Source: Shewanella sp. MTB7
GTDB lineage: Bacteria; Pseudomonadota; Gammaproteobacteria; Enterobacterales; Shewanellaceae
Assembly (NCBI RefSeq): GCF_027571385.1
Contig: NZ_CP085636.1
Span: forward strand, 3,533,501-3,597,500
Length of the DNA: 64,000 bases
Direction of reading: 5' to 3'
Shown here: one piece after another, positions 43,308-53,516 of the stretch
Position numbering within the stretch: position 1 is the first letter of the stretch
Layout: each line of letters opens with the position of its first letter
The notes under the pieces: model-generated
Database searches by the model: none
What the model was told of the DNA's origin: nothing
The model's input: only the letters and a program-made list of their open reading frames with translations
Program-made: the position numbers and the translations under genes

Positions 43308-45488
43308 ATGCTCAAGATAAACCAACGACATTTAAAACTTTCAGTCTTATTAGGCATAATTGGTTTTGCCGTAAACCTCTATCCTATTCCACTCTTTGGT
43401 AATGTCCAATTGGTGTTAGGGAATCTATTTTTTGTCATTATCGCTATCTTGTTAGGCCCTTGGTACGCCCTTCTCTGTGCGGCTATCTCTTCCATTGGAC
43501 TCATTATCACTTGGGCTAGCCCCCATGCATTTATTTTCTTTTGCCTCGAAGCACTTTGGCTTGGATTCGCCCGCAAAAAGGATATCTATGCTCTCTATGC
43601 CGATATCGGATATTGGCTACTTTTAGGAATGCCACTGTTTTACTTTTACGCAACAATATTCTCAGAACTGCCACAAAGCCATATCTCATTTATCACGCTA
43701 AAACAAGGAATAAATGGCTTTATTTGTGCGGCCCTAGGTTCGCTGGCAGTGATAATATTCTCAGGGTTTTGGCATCTAAAAGGCAAAGTAAGAGATAAAA
43801 AAAGACGCACCTTTAATGCCCAAATAACCTATAGCTTCACCTTAGTACTCACGATCTCTTTGCTTAGTTCGGCCTTAATTTTTAATCACCAGGTGATTCT
43901 AAATCAACAAGCAAGCCTTAAACAAAACTTACATGACTCAGCCATACACTTAGGCCAAGCAACCGAAGCATTTCTAGAAACTCACAAGAAAGCTATTGAT
44001 AATGCCTCTCGTTGGCTTAGTCTATCTCAAACTGATGTTCAAGGATGGCAGGCAAGGCTTACCAGATTACATCAAAGTTATTCAGGCTTTATCACCATGT
44101 TGGTCACTGATGAAGAAGCTAGGATTATCGCTGCCGCCCCCATTGAACAACTCGGTTTTGAACGAGTCAAAAATAAAAGTATCTCTGTCAAAGACCGTCA
44201 TTACTTTCAACAAGCCTTTAATAAAGAGATGACCTATGTATCTCCAGTGTTTTGGGGAAGAGGGTTTGGTGCAGATCCCATTGTGGCGATAAGCGCCCCC
44301 ATCTATCATGATGGCATTTCAGAGCAACCGATTGGTATTATCGAGGGTTCATTAAATTTAAACCGCTTTATCGATATAGAACAAAATAGTCTTGTTTATG
44401 AACTTCAATCTATGATTTTAATCGATGAAAATGACCGTATCATATACGCATCGGAGGAGTTAGCATTACCAGTGCTATCTACATTTAACTCCGTTAAAAG
44501 CGGTCAAAAATACAAGACCTCATTGCAGCTTATCAACCTCTATGATCTTGAAAATCCTAATCCTGAATTTGTTTACACCAACTACCAGCTCAATAACGGT
44601 TGGAAACTTTATATAGTTACTCCATTCTTCCCTTTATTACAGCTCTTAGAAACCCAGTATCTCACCACTTTTGCAGTTCTGTTACTCTCTCTAATCATCA
44701 CAGTCATAGTCACCAGAGTGATCAGTACCAGATTAACTGAACCCTTAACCGTTATAGCGAATAAATTTGCAGATAAAGGTCTTAAAAAGGCCGTGGATTT
44801 CCATATAGATGAAGAGTCACCTCAAGAGTTTCTTACCTTGTACCAGAGTATTAAGAAGAGAAAACAAGAACTGATTGGTTACCAACTGGAATTAGAAGAG
44901 AAAGTTGCGATTCGCACTTTTGAGTTAGAGAAAGCTAATGTAAAGTTGCAATCTCTAGCTGAAAAAGATGATTTAACTAAACTCTATAATCGCCGAAGCG
45001 CTGAAAATATGTTTAATACTACACACAATCTATGCCTCAGAAGTAATGAGGTCATGGTTGTTGCGATTTTGGATATTGATAACTTTAAAGCGATTAATGA
45101 TACTTTCGGTCATCTGGGAGGCGATGAATGTCTGCGGATGATAGCAAACTGTATGCGACTCTTTTTCAAACGAGACAGTGATGTGATAGCAAGATATGGC
45201 GGAGAAGAGTTCCTAATCATTTTACCTATGACAAATCCCGATACGGTTGAAGATCATTTAAATGAATTTAGAATACAAGTAAAAGAACTCATCATACACC
45301 CTCCCCACGAAGAAACAGACATCATGATGACAGTCAGTATCGGGGCTATTATGGCCCATGCCAATTACAGTAAATGTCTGGAAGAGTGGTTTAGACAAGC
45401 AGATTTAAACTTATATCAAGCTAAAAACCAAGGCCGAAATAAGGTCGTAGTAACTAAACCTCAGTTATCGAACAATGTTAATATTTGA
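43308..45488 (+). CDS. membrane diguanylate cyclase with periplasmic Cache sensor
   Basis: A 726-residue protein that makes c-di-GMP. About five N-terminal membrane segments (residues 10-165) form an integral sensory module. A sixth segment (about 172-195) leads into a periplasmic double-Cache-type domain (about 200-445; GRGFGADPIVAISAPIYHDG). A seventh (about 450-470) precedes a HAMP-like/coiled linker and a GGDEF domain with active GGEEF in ARYGGEEFLIILP. The RxxD inhibitory site (RDSD) lies five residues upstream, so product inhibition is expected. No EAL domain. Monocistronic; ligand unknown. Confidence 0.9.
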   Translation: MLKINQRHLKLSVLLGIIGFAVNLYPIPLFGNVQLVLGNLFFVIIAILLGPWYALLCAAISSIGLIITWASPHAFIFFCLEALWLGFARKKDIYALYADIGYWLLLGMPLFYFYATIFSELPQSHISFITLKQGINGFICAALGSLAVIIFSGFWHLKGKVRDKKRRTFNAQITYSFTLVLTISLLSSALIFNHQVILNQQASLKQNLHDSAIHLGQATEAFLETHKKAIDNASRWLSLSQTDVQGWQARLTRLHQSYSGFITMLVTDEEARIIAAAPIEQLGFERVKNKSISVKDRHYFQQAFNKEMTYVSPVFWGRGFGADPIVAISAPIYHDGISEQPIGIIEGSLNLNRFIDIEQNSLVYELQSMILIDENDRIIYASEELALPVLSTFNSVKSGQKYKTSLQLINLYDLENPNPEFVYTNYQLNNGWKLYIVTPFFPLLQLLETQYLTTFAVLLLSLIITVIVTRVISTRLTEPLTVIANKFADKGLKKAVDFHIDEESPQEFLTLYQSIKKRKQELIGYQLELEEKVAIRTFELEKANVKLQSLAEKDDLTKLYNRRSAENMFNTTHNLCLRSNEVMVVAILDIDNFKAINDTFGHLGGDECLRMIANCMRLFFKRDSDVIARYGGEEFLIILPMTNPDTVEDHLNEFRIQVKELIIHPPHEETDIMMTVSIGAIMAHANYSKCLEEWFRQADLNLYQAKNQGRNKVVVTKPQLSNNVNI

Positions 45489-45603
45489 TTTATTTATCCA
45501 AGAGATCAAGCGTCAATAGAAGTCAGAGCTTTAATCAGAAAAAATCTTCTTACTGATTACTGATGATTAAATGAACGCATCATAAGGAATTAACACTAAC
45601 ACA

Positions 45604-46101
45604 ATGAACTTAGGCTCCGCGAATCCGAAATATTGTTTCTATCTTCCGAATGAACCTGTGTTACCTAATGGTTGGCATTTTAGTCAGCAAGACGCAGTAG
45701 CTAAACTGATCGAATTAAATGGAAACCATTGGCGTAAAATCTTGACTATTATGGCCAAAATTTGCGCTCCAAATAGCAACTGGAAACACTATCGTGACAC
45801 ACAACTCCTCAAACAGAACGAACGAATAATGATAGGTGAAAACCAAGTCTTTATCGGAGGGACTCACAAGCGTGTCTGGCACTTTCTTGTCGGTGCTGTT
45901 GTTTCTGAACAACTGTCGAATAAAATGGACCCTCCATCTTTCGCTATTATCGATGACAAGAAAAAGCTATCTTTTAATAACCAATCTACGCTGATAACCC
46001 CTTACTTAGATTACCGGCAATATCCTAACCAATTAATCGCAGAAACACGCCTATTAATCGCAAGTCACTCTTACATTTTATCTACAGAAATAAGCAGTTA
46101 A
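45604..46101 (+). CDS. hypothetical protein
   Basis: A 165-residue soluble protein of no family I recognise with certainty. It has no signal peptide or membrane segment. Notable stretches are YCFYLPNEPVLPNGWHFSQQ, NWKHYRDTQLLKQNERI and GGTHKRVWHFLVGAVVSEQL. The nearest AAGGA is 16 bases before the ATG, so the start is uncertain. It sits between the diguanylate cyclase and convergent nadE and has normal base composition for the region, so it looks like a genuine lineage-specific gene. Confidence 0.7.
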   Translation: MNLGSANPKYCFYLPNEPVLPNGWHFSQQDAVAKLIELNGNHWRKILTIMAKICAPNSNWKHYRDTQLLKQNERIMIGENQVFIGGTHKRVWHFLVGAVVSEQLSNKMDPPSFAIIDDKKKLSFNNQSTLITPYLDYRQYPNQLIAETRLLIASHSYILSTEISS

Positions 46102-46125
46102 AAAGGCGCACTATGCGCCTGATAT
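46101..46125 (-). terminator. nadE terminator
   Basis: On the minus strand AGGCGCATAGTGCGCCTTTTTAA: stem AGGCGC/GCGCCT and T tract. It lies between two convergent genes. Confidence 0.7.
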
Positions 46126-46145
46126 TTATATAGTAACAGGTTACA

Positions 46146-46976
46146 TCAGTCATAAATGGTCGGTATCGACTTACGTTTATGCTGAGTAGCCTTGTATATC
46201 CCAATCAGTTTATCATCCACATAAGTGTCCACCACTTTCCCCTCTAGGAAGTCATCAATTTGATCATAGGTCAACCCTAATGCAACTTCATCTTCTAACT
46301 GAGGTTTATCCTCTTCTAGATCCGCTGTGGGGGCTTTCTGAACTAACACTATTGGTGCACCTAGGTGTGCAGCTAACTGGCGAACTTGCCGTTTATTTAA
46401 ACCAAACAAAGGGGCTAAATCGCAAGCCCCATCTCCCCACTTAGTATAAAAACCAGTAATATTCTCGGCACTATGATCTGTCCCGACTACAAGTCCCCCT
46501 GTTAAACCGGCAATTTCATATTGTGCAATCATACGCATTCTCGCTTTTACGTTGCCTTTTATAAAGTCGAGTTTTGAACTATCTGAAACATTAATGCCAG
46601 CAGATGCTAAACCCTTGATGGTTTCACTATGGATCCCAGTAACCCCACCATGGATATTCACTGTGACTTGCTTTGAAGGACTTATAAATTGACAAGCTAG
46701 CTGTGCTTCAGCTTCATCTTTTTGGACATGATAAGGTAAACGTACAGCGATAAAGTGATAACACTTCGAGTCAGCCTCAGAATTTAACTCATCAACAGCC
46801 AATTGACATAGTTTTCCAGCTAGAGATGAGTCAACACCACCGCTAATCCCAAGCACTAATGTTTGGGTGTGCGATTCTTTTAATTTTAGCTTTATAAATG
46901 CAACTCGTCTTTCAACTTCATATTCAGCTTCTATTGCTTGTTGCACTTTCATCTCACGTAAAATTTGTCCCTTCAC
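46146..46976 (-). CDS. nadE: ammonia-dependent NAD+ synthetase
   Basis: Final step of NAD+ synthesis: amidates deamido-NAD with ATP and ammonia. The product is 276 residues, as in E. coli NadE (275). The PP-loop [20 protein letters not shown], the [20 protein letters not shown] segment and [14 protein letters not shown] are all present. I placed the start at GTG 46976, eight bases past GGAG; a GTG at 46985 abuts the site and an ATG at 46952 would cut into the family N-terminus. Monocistronic. Confidence 0.93.
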   Translation of the reverse strand: MKGQILREMKVQQAIEAEYEVERRVAFIKLKLKESHTQTLVLGISGGVDSSLAGKLCQLAVDELNSEADSKCYHFIAVRLPYHVQKDEAEAQLACQFISPSKQVTVNIHGGVTGIHSETIKGLASAGINVSDSSKLDFIKGNVKARMRMIAQYEIAGLTGGLVVGTDHSAENITGFYTKWGDGACDLAPLFGLNKRQVRQLAAHLGAPIVLVQKAPTADLEEDKPQLEDEVALGLTYDQIDDFLEGKVVDTYVDDKLIGIYKATQHKRKSIPTIYD

Positions 46977-47141
46977 AAGCCGCACTCCAAAATTTGTTTC
47001 ATTTTACAGACAGATATTATGATCTAAATTCAAATTAATACCAATCCAAATACGTGTGAAACTTAGGTGACCTTATACTTTTAGCACTGAAAGAAAGCTA
47101 TTTTTCCCCGTCTACAACCTAGGAATAACTAAGTAGATATA

Positions 47142-47172
47142 AAAAATGTCAGCTACCAGTGCTAACATTTTT
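47142..47172 (-). terminator. weak hairpin downstream of the porin gene
   Basis: AAAAATGTCAGC...GCTAACATTTTT: stem with one mismatch and A/T tracts on both sides, about 90 bp past the porin stop. Plausible but not strong. Confidence 0.4.
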
Positions 47173-47263
47173 ATATAAACCCTAATAAAACAGGAAACGA
47201 CTTAACCTAAGCCGAGCAACCATCACTAAGTTTATAGCACTCTTTAGGTGGCTCTATTTCTGC

Positions 47264-48316
47264 TTATTTGACTACCGCATATGAGAATGAATATACAATG
47301 CCAAGTGAAATAGCATGTGGGTCATTGCCCATAAGCGGAACAACTTTATCTCCATGACCTTTACCATTAACACTAAAATTAACATTCTTATCATTATTCA
47401 TATTGGCATATGCAATATAAATAGTTGTTTGCTCATCAATACTATAGTCATATCCAACGGCAATTTGGGTAGCATCGTTAGATTCACCTTCGCCTGAACT
47501 CACAGCAAATTGGGCTTTTACTTTACCCTTATCGCCAATGTTCATGCTAGCTCCGATCGTGTAGCTATCTCTATCATTGCGACTAATTCCGCCAATATCC
47601 ATCTCAGTTTGATATCCACCGCCAACACTAAACCTTCCGAATAAATAACCTAAAGTCACAGCGGCTGCGGTATGATTTTTTTCAGCAATATCACCTTGTC
47701 CAATACTGGTGTACATCACACCTAATTTCATATTTTTGTTAACATAATTACCCTTCAGTAAGTAGTAATCAGCGTCATCTGCACCTTCTTCAGGAACATA
47801 GGTTACCGCAGCGTCTACACCAGAGAAGTCAGGGGTTTTATAATAAAGCACATTATCTGCTCTGCCTGGAATACCATTTGCTTCCCATAAATTACCGAGA
47901 TCGCCTATTTGATCTGCAAAAAGATTATAGTCATTAGCATATTGATCCAAAAAAGGCATGTGACCTGCTAACGCTGTGCCTAAGCTACCTTCAACACCTA
48001 AATATGATGGGCGTCCTTTAGTGAATATTTGACCTAATGATTCAGCTCCTCCATTGCCATCATTCTCTCCTTGGGCTGTTAAGTCGACCCCCGTCTCATA
48101 TTGAAAAATAACCTTCAAATCTCCAGTGAGTTGATGCTCACCATTAAACCCTAAACGTGAAGAGTTACTGGCAAGGTATATACTGCTGTCTTTCCCATCA
48201 TCAACACTATCGACAGATACATGCCCTTGACCATAAATATTGAATTTGATAGCCTGCGTCGGTAAACACAAACAATAGATACAAGATGCTAAGATAGTCG
48301 CTTGGCTATTCATCAT
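47264..48316 (-). CDS. general outer-membrane porin
   Basis: A 350-residue beta-barrel porin. The N-terminus is a signal peptide (about 1-22, ending near PTQA), followed by the typical KFNIYGQGHVSVDSVDDG and SSRLGFNGEHQLTGDLKVIFQYETGVDL of the Gram-negative porin family. Alternating beta-strand pattern continues to the C-terminus. The protein ends FSYAVVK, not in the aromatic residue that usually terminates porin barrels; a phenylalanine lies six residues in. Pore specificity cannot be read from sequence. 32 bp downstream of the chemoreceptor gene on the same strand. Confidence 0.88.
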   Translation of the reverse strand: MMNSQATILASCIYCLCLPTQAIKFNIYGQGHVSVDSVDDGKDSSIYLASNSSRLGFNGEHQLTGDLKVIFQYETGVDLTAQGENDGNGGAESLGQIFTKGRPSYLGVEGSLGTALAGHMPFLDQYANDYNLFADQIGDLGNLWEANGIPGRADNVLYYKTPDFSGVDAAVTYVPEEGADDADYYLLKGNYVNKNMKLGVMYTSIGQGDIAEKNHTAAAVTLGYLFGRFSVGGGYQTEMDIGGISRNDRDSYTIGASMNIGDKGKVKAQFAVSSGEGESNDATQIAVGYDYSIDEQTTIYIAYANMNNDKNVNFSVNGKGHGDKVVPLMGNDPHAISLGIVYSFSYAVVK

Positions 48317-48348
48317 TCAATTTCCATTCATTATTATGGGTAAAACCT

Positions 48349-50502
48349 TTATGCATTACGCAACTTAAAACGCGACAACATTTGCTGTAACTGTTCAGCC
48401 TGTTGAGATAACTGCACTGCTGCAGCTGCACTTTGCTGTGCAGTATCATTATTTTGTTGAGTCACACCGTCTATTTCAACAACGCCCTGATTTATGGTTT
48501 CTGCACCAATAGCTTGTTCATTACTCGCTGTCGCTATTTCAGAAACGATTTCTGAGGTCTTACTTACCGTTTCAAAAATACTTCTTAAGCTCTCTGCAGT
48601 TTGATTGGCAATTGCGCTGCCATTTTCAGTTTTAGCAACAGAACCCGCAATTAACTTGGACGTTTCCTCAGCAGCAGTCGTACTTCTAGCGGCCAAACTA
48701 CGAACTTCATCTGCGACCACAGCAAAACCTCGACCTTGCTCTCCAGCGCGAGCAGCTTCAATAGCTGCATTTAGGGCCAAAAGGTTCGTTTGTGCAGCAA
48801 TTTCATCAATGGTACTAATGAAGCCGGAAATGCTCTTACTGGCCTCTGAAATTTCAGACATTGCAATGATCATATCCTCCATCTTCTCGCTACCTTCCTG
48901 CGCGGCAGTCTGAGCTTGACCAGCAAAGGTGCTTGCTTGACTAGCATTTTGTGCATTAGTATTAATTTGGGTGCTTAATTCATTAAGAGAACTGGCGATA
49001 TTATCCAGACTAACCGATTGCCTTGATGCGCCATCAGAAAGGGCAGAACTACTTGATGAAACGCTAGCACTACCTTGGGATATTTCATCACTTGCTGTTT
49101 GTGTGAGGCCTAACACTTCATTTAAATTATCTGTCATTTTGTTAAGCGCGATACCTAAAGCATCACGTTCCGACTCTAATTGAACGGTATGGTCTAACTC
49201 TCCCTCAGCAATACGTTCAGCCAGATTGACCTTTGCTCTCAGCGATGTCTTCATCCGTTTTATGTCTGCAAAAATACCGCTGTCAACACCTTTACTTTCA
49301 AGGGTTAGGGACAAGTCACCATCGGCAATTTTCTTGATTACCTCACCGATATAGCTAGGTTCACCGCCAAGAATATTCATAATGTTCTTTGTTAACCACA
49401 GTGCTGTTGCGATCCCTATAATGATCGCAAATAAAGTGCCAAACACGGTCGAATTAAGAACTAAAGATTCAGTCCCCTCCAAAGACACCATTCTCGAATC
49501 CATTAAGGTACTTTCTCTTTTCTTGAAGGTTTTTATCTGCTCTCTGAACTTATCGAAATAGACTTTCCCCTTTGCCAAACCAACAAGATCAGCCATATCG
49601 TCCATATTTTTTGCATCACCTATTTCGTGTCGTAACGCAATCTGTCCATCAACAACCTTTCCTATCCAATCATCTATGGTAAGTTTGCTTTCCTTTAATA
49701 GAGTGACTTGCGCTGGGTTATCGGAAACCGTAATTGACAATTCATCAATCAACTCATAGAAACGTGTTTTACCATGTGTAAAAGGGTCGAGAAAATCATC
49801 ATGTCCGGCAAGCAGGTAGCCCCTCATTCCCGTTTCCATATCAACAGCTGATGCAACAATAGCTTGAGCCATTGCAATAACTTTAAAGGTATGTTCAACC
49901 CTTTCAGTTAACTCCCTTAGCTCATAAATATTTTGTGTTCTACTGGCTGTAGTTTGACGGGACTCCATCAAAACACGCTCACGTTGAATAAATGTTGCTA
50001 ACTGGTCTCTGAATTTATCAAAGTACTGTTTTCCTTTTGCTTGCTTAATCAAGTCAGCCATATCGTTCATGGTACTTGAATCACCAATCTCAGCCCTTAA
50101 AGCAATAACAGGCTCGGTAACATTAGCCTGCCAGTCGCCAATTGTGGTGGATATCTCATTTAATAAAGTTACTTGAGCCGGATTATCAGAGACGGTATTT
50201 TTAAGCTCAGTAACTAATTTGTTAAATGTTTGCTCCCCATTATTATATGGGGTTAAAAAATCAGGTTTTCCTGCGAGCAAATATCCTCGCATCCCTGTTT
50301 CCATATCGACTGCTGCAGCTTCTATTTTTGACGCTGTATCCAATACATTATGAGTATGGTTAACTGAATCAAAATTGGACGTCAGAGACTTAACACTGGT
50401 GAAAACGACTAGCGTGATAAGAAACATCAAGGCCAGTATCAATCCATATCCTGATAATATTTTAGTCCTAAACCTCATATTGCTTAATACATTGCTATCC
50501 AT
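48349..50502 (-). CDS. methyl-accepting chemotaxis protein with tandem CHASE3 domains
   Basis: A 717-residue chemoreceptor. After a first membrane segment (about 14-34) come two CHASE3 domains in series (about 40-180 and 195-335), each with the motif [15 protein letters not shown], then a second membrane segment (about 340-362), a HAMP domain (about 365-455) and the signalling helix. The hairpin tip [20 protein letters not shown] is intact, so CheA/CheW coupling is expected. AGAGGTGCACG precedes the ATG. The two CHASE3 copies look like an internal duplication. Ligand unknown. Confidence 0.92.
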   Translation of the reverse strand: MDSNVLSNMRFRTKILSGYGLILALMFLITLVVFTSVKSLTSNFDSVNHTHNVLDTASKIEAAAVDMETGMRGYLLAGKPDFLTPYNNGEQTFNKLVTELKNTVSDNPAQVTLLNEISTTIGDWQANVTEPVIALRAEIGDSSTMNDMADLIKQAKGKQYFDKFRDQLATFIQRERVLMESRQTTASRTQNIYELRELTERVEHTFKVIAMAQAIVASAVDMETGMRGYLLAGHDDFLDPFTHGKTRFYELIDELSITVSDNPAQVTLLKESKLTIDDWIGKVVDGQIALRHEIGDAKNMDDMADLVGLAKGKVYFDKFREQIKTFKKRESTLMDSRMVSLEGTESLVLNSTVFGTLFAIIIGIATALWLTKNIMNILGGEPSYIGEVIKKIADGDLSLTLESKGVDSGIFADIKRMKTSLRAKVNLAERIAEGELDHTVQLESERDALGIALNKMTDNLNEVLGLTQTASDEISQGSASVSSSSSALSDGASRQSVSLDNIASSLNELSTQINTNAQNASQASTFAGQAQTAAQEGSEKMEDMIIAMSEISEASKSISGFISTIDEIAAQTNLLALNAAIEAARAGEQGRGFAVVADEVRSLAARSTTAAEETSKLIAGSVAKTENGSAIANQTAESLRSIFETVSKTSEIVSEIATASNEQAIGAETINQGVVEIDGVTQQNNDTAQQSAAAAVQLSQQAEQLQQMLSRFKLRNA

Positions 50503-50737
50503 CGTGCACCTCTAATAATTCATAACCAATGAGTTCTTTGGTTAAGTGGTTATTGTCTTTTCATGGGTATTGAGAAACAGAATAGGAATAAGCTATTCAC
50601 ATTAGTGGTTTAAGTATTGACTGGATTTTAGCTATAGAAGGTTTTTTTTAATAACTTTTTGACCTAAGCGCGCAGAAACATATAACAATAACAACAATCT
50701 GGCAACACCTACTATGGCGCAGCTTACTCAATGGCAA

Positions 50738-51388
50738 CTAGACTAATTGATATTTTTCAAGTCTATATAAGAAAGCTTTATAACTTAGTCCTAAAAATTT
50801 GGCAGCTTTGGTTCGATTACCTTGATGTTTACTCATCGATTGTTCAAGACAACTCTTTTCAAACGTCTCCCACTGTATACCTGATTCAGGTAAAGAAAAT
50901 TCATTGGTATTTATAGGGGTAGGACAATCCCTTAGCTCCTCCACCATCTCATATTCATCACCGAGTAATACGAAACCTTCTATACGATTAGCCCGTTCTC
51001 TGACATTTCCAGGCCAAGAGTAGTCAAGTAGTTGCTTCATCGTACTGGCAGAGAGTGTTAACAGATCGATATTATATTGGCTTGTGTGTAGCTTTAAAAA
51101 ATAGTCCACTAACCTACCTAGTCTTCCTGCCTTTCACGTAAAGGAGGCATATGTATTGGTACCACATTGAGACGATAATAGAGATCTTCTCTAAATCACC
51201 CTTCTGCTACTTCATATTGTAGATCCCTATGGGTTGCAGCAATCACCCTAACATCAAGTTTTATCTCACTGTTTTGTCCCAAACGGCTAATCACCCCCTC
51301 TTGTAAAAAGCGCAACAAGTTAGTCTGTAGCTGAAGAGGGAGTTCACCTATCTCATCGGGAAGATAATGCCACCATCTCTTGTTGCTG
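50738..51388 (-). pseudogene. decayed sigma-54-dependent (NtrC-type) activator gene
   Basis: On the minus strand the segment 51388-50738 reads through the AAA+ domain from the Walker B region ([62 protein letters not shown]) to a Fis-type HTH (GNRTKAAKFLGLSYKAFLYRLEKY). Reading needs two single-base frame changes, near 51359 and at about 51120, and a stop TGA at 51196-51198 where the family has Arg (EGRFRED). Everything upstream, including Walker A and any receiver domain, is gone. The 123-codon frame at 50738-51109 is the last fragment and is unlikely to work alone. Confidence 0.85.
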
Positions 51389-51513
51389 GGATAATAGAGA
51401 CGTTAGCATTGATGATGAAGATGAAGATGAAAGCAGCGCATTTTATCGAGATAATTAGAAATAGTAACCTATCAGATGAAGATAAGCTGGCCATAAAAGA
51501 AACACTAAATTAG
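51389..51513 (+). pseudogene. possible gene remnant, unrecognised
   Basis: Right of the broken activator, two overlapping plus-strand frames look partly protein-like: one encodes [20 protein letters not shown] then stops, the other encodes KAAHFIEIIRNSNLSDEDKL and ends at 51513. Neither has a credible start. They may be the 3' end of a lost gene shifted by an indel, or chance low-complexity coding. Confidence 0.25.
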
Positions 51514-51612
51514 CAACAAATGAAGTGAACTTAATAAACTGTGAACAAGCCGATAGAATACATCTTAAGATATATCGTATTCTACGGCTAAATTTAGTAA
51601 TAGGATGCTTTT

Positions 51613-51957
51613 ATGTGGTGGCGTGTAACGATTATAACCTTAGCTTATTTGCTTCTCGGGGCACATTTTATGCGCTATGGACAGATGTTTATCTGCGCAG
51701 CTTACGCTGCCACACCATTATTGCTTATCTTCAAACACATAAATCTCACTCGCTTACTTCAGATAGTTTTAGCCGTAAGTGCGGTATTGGTCTGGGGAGT
51801 CAGTAGTTACGATTATGTTCAGATGCGAATAGCAATGGAAGCACCTTGGTATAGATTGAGTGCCATCATGTCATGCGTGACTTTATTCACTGTGTTCGCC
51901 TCATTTTGTTGTAATGGCATTATCGCTAAATGGAATAAAGTTAACCCACTAGCTTAA
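51613..51957 (+). CDS. small hypothetical membrane protein
   Basis: A 114-residue protein with about four membrane segments (residues 5-20, 25-42, 50-67 and 85-103) and no family I recognise. It opens MWWRVTIITLAYLLLGAHFM. AGGATGCTTTT is a fair ribosome site. It converges with the PhnE-like permease gene 53 bp away and sits next to decayed genes, but its own frame is intact. Confidence 0.6.
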   Translation: MWWRVTIITLAYLLLGAHFMRYGQMFICAAYAATPLLLIFKHINLTRLLQIVLAVSAVLVWGVSSYDYVQMRIAMEAPWYRLSAIMSCVTLFTVFASFCCNGIIAKWNKVNPLA

Positions 51958-52010
51958 TGTACACGAGAGGTGAATGTTCTTGATAGTGGTTATTGACGTT
52001 CACTTTTCCT

Positions 52011-53516
52011 TTACCTACAAGAAAAATCCCCTCGAATGCTTTTTGTCAGAATACGTCTGCTCACCAAATCAACAACAATGTTCAACATCGCAGTACACCC
52101 CATCAAAAATAGTGCCGTACTGTAACGGATCTCTGAAAAAGCACTGTCTATATAAAAGCCTAAAGTGGCGACACCTAAGATCCCAAAGATAGCGGTTTCT
52201 CTAAGTATCACCTCAAAACGGTAAAAGAGTAACCCCATTAAGTTAGGGTATATTTTAGGTAAAATATCGTAACAATAACCATCTATGCGACCATTGAAGC
52301 TTGGCGCAGCAGAAACAGTATCTGACTGCCTTAACGTTAAAAAAGCGATAAGAGCGCCATTATGCAATCCTAGCGCTAACATGGCTGGCAACATAGAGGG
52401 ACCAAGTAACATCATAAAAATAAAAGCAAAGATATATTCAGGGATCGATCTTAATATCAGCAGGAACAGCTTCATGACACCAGCAAACACACCACCTGTT
52501 AATGGCTTAAATGCCAATCCAGATACGACAACGGACAGCAGATGTGACACCCCGAGTGCACTCAATGCCAACAGTAAAGTCACCGTTACGCCAGGAAGTG
52601 CTTGTTCAACTAATATCTTATGACTCCAACTCAGTAGCTCAGTAACGTGAGCTAAATCAAATTCGGAAACACCCTCTATACTTTGCAGCGGTAGCGGCAA
52701 GATGTCTTGACTAATAAAACGCCAAAACAGCATGCCATCTACCGATGGAATGCTAGGAAGGGTGAGTAAAGCGCAGATAACATAAACAATGATTAAGCCT
52801 GAACGGCACCAAAATGATATTGTACCAATCAACACAATAAACAAAATAAGTAACGCCGCTCCTTCATGGTAATTCCCCTGCCTAAATGCGGTTTCTAGGT
52901 AAAATCCTAGAGTAGGCATACCAATAAAGCCCAATACGGCACTGCTTCTAAGTGCACACTCGAAGCGATACCGAATATAAGCAATTATTGGCACAATCAC
53001 ATGACTAATTCGGCCATAAAAATAGCGACTTATCTTATCGGTCTGCGCGGGTAAGGTTTGCTCTGTGGTAACTGGCGACTGCAACAATATGTCATGAAAT
53101 ACTCTAGCAAAAGTCGCCCCATAAGGCAGTGCAATCGCAAGAATACCGGTTATAGGGGATAAGCCAAATACTTGTAGAAATAACAACGCCCAAAAAACCT
53201 CATGAATTGAACGTATTACCGCACACAATGCAGCGATAAAGCGATGGGTATAAATGAGCGCTAAAGGCGCGCCCCACAACAGACCGATAACGCCCCCCAG
53301 TAAGGCAAAGCTAATGGTTTGCCACAACGCTTCGAGCAGGTATTCTGTTGCAAAAAAATCAGGACTTATAAGCCCCAATCCCATACGTTGCAGTTCACTC
53401 CAAGGATCAAGAGAGATAATCTCGGTATCAGATAAATAGAAACACACTGAGGCTATTATCCACAAACTTAACGTGATTCTTTGCCAATAGCCTACGAACG
53501 GCAATCGCTTAAACAT
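52011..53516 (-). CDS. PhnE-type ABC permease, two permease domains fused
   Basis: A 501-residue inner-membrane permease of a phosphonate-type (or related oxyanion) importer. Two halves are each permease-like: residues about 1-255 with FECALRSSAVLGFIGMPTLG and about 270-501 with FEVILRETAIFGILGVATLG, the cytoplasmic loops that contact the ATPase. Most PhnE proteins have one such domain and act as dimers, so this is a tandem fusion. The ATG overlaps the phnC-like gene by eight bases. Third gene of the transporter operon. Confidence 0.85.
   Translation of the reverse strand: MFKRLPFVGYWQRITLSLWIIASVCFYLSDTEIISLDPWSELQRMGLGLISPDFFATEYLLEALWQTISFALLGGVIGLLWGAPLALIYTHRFIAALCAVIRSIHEVFWALLFLQVFGLSPITGILAIALPYGATFARVFHDILLQSPVTTEQTLPAQTDKISRYFYGRISHVIVPIIAYIRYRFECALRSSAVLGFIGMPTLGFYLETAFRQGNYHEGAALLILFIVLIGTISFWCRSGLIIVYVICALLTLPSIPSVDGMLFWRFISQDILPLPLQSIEGVSEFDLAHVTELLSWSHKILVEQALPGVTVTLLLALSALGVSHLLSVVVSGLAFKPLTGGVFAGVMKLFLLILRSIPEYIFAFIFMMLLGPSMLPAMLALGLHNGALIAFLTLRQSDTVSAAPSFNGRIDGYCYDILPKIYPNLMGLLFYRFEVILRETAIFGILGVATLGFYIDSAFSEIRYSTALFLMGCTAMLNIVVDLVSRRILTKSIRGDFSCR

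Noticed and set aside
47036..47060. TTAATACCAATCCAAAT as a second IS630 end or MITE
   Set aside because: Only the first nine bases match the element end and no partner repeat is found nearby.
50738..51109. 123-codon ORF as an intact Fis-type regulator
   Set aside because: It is the in-frame tail of the decayed sigma-54 activator; the sequence upstream continues the homology across a frameshift.
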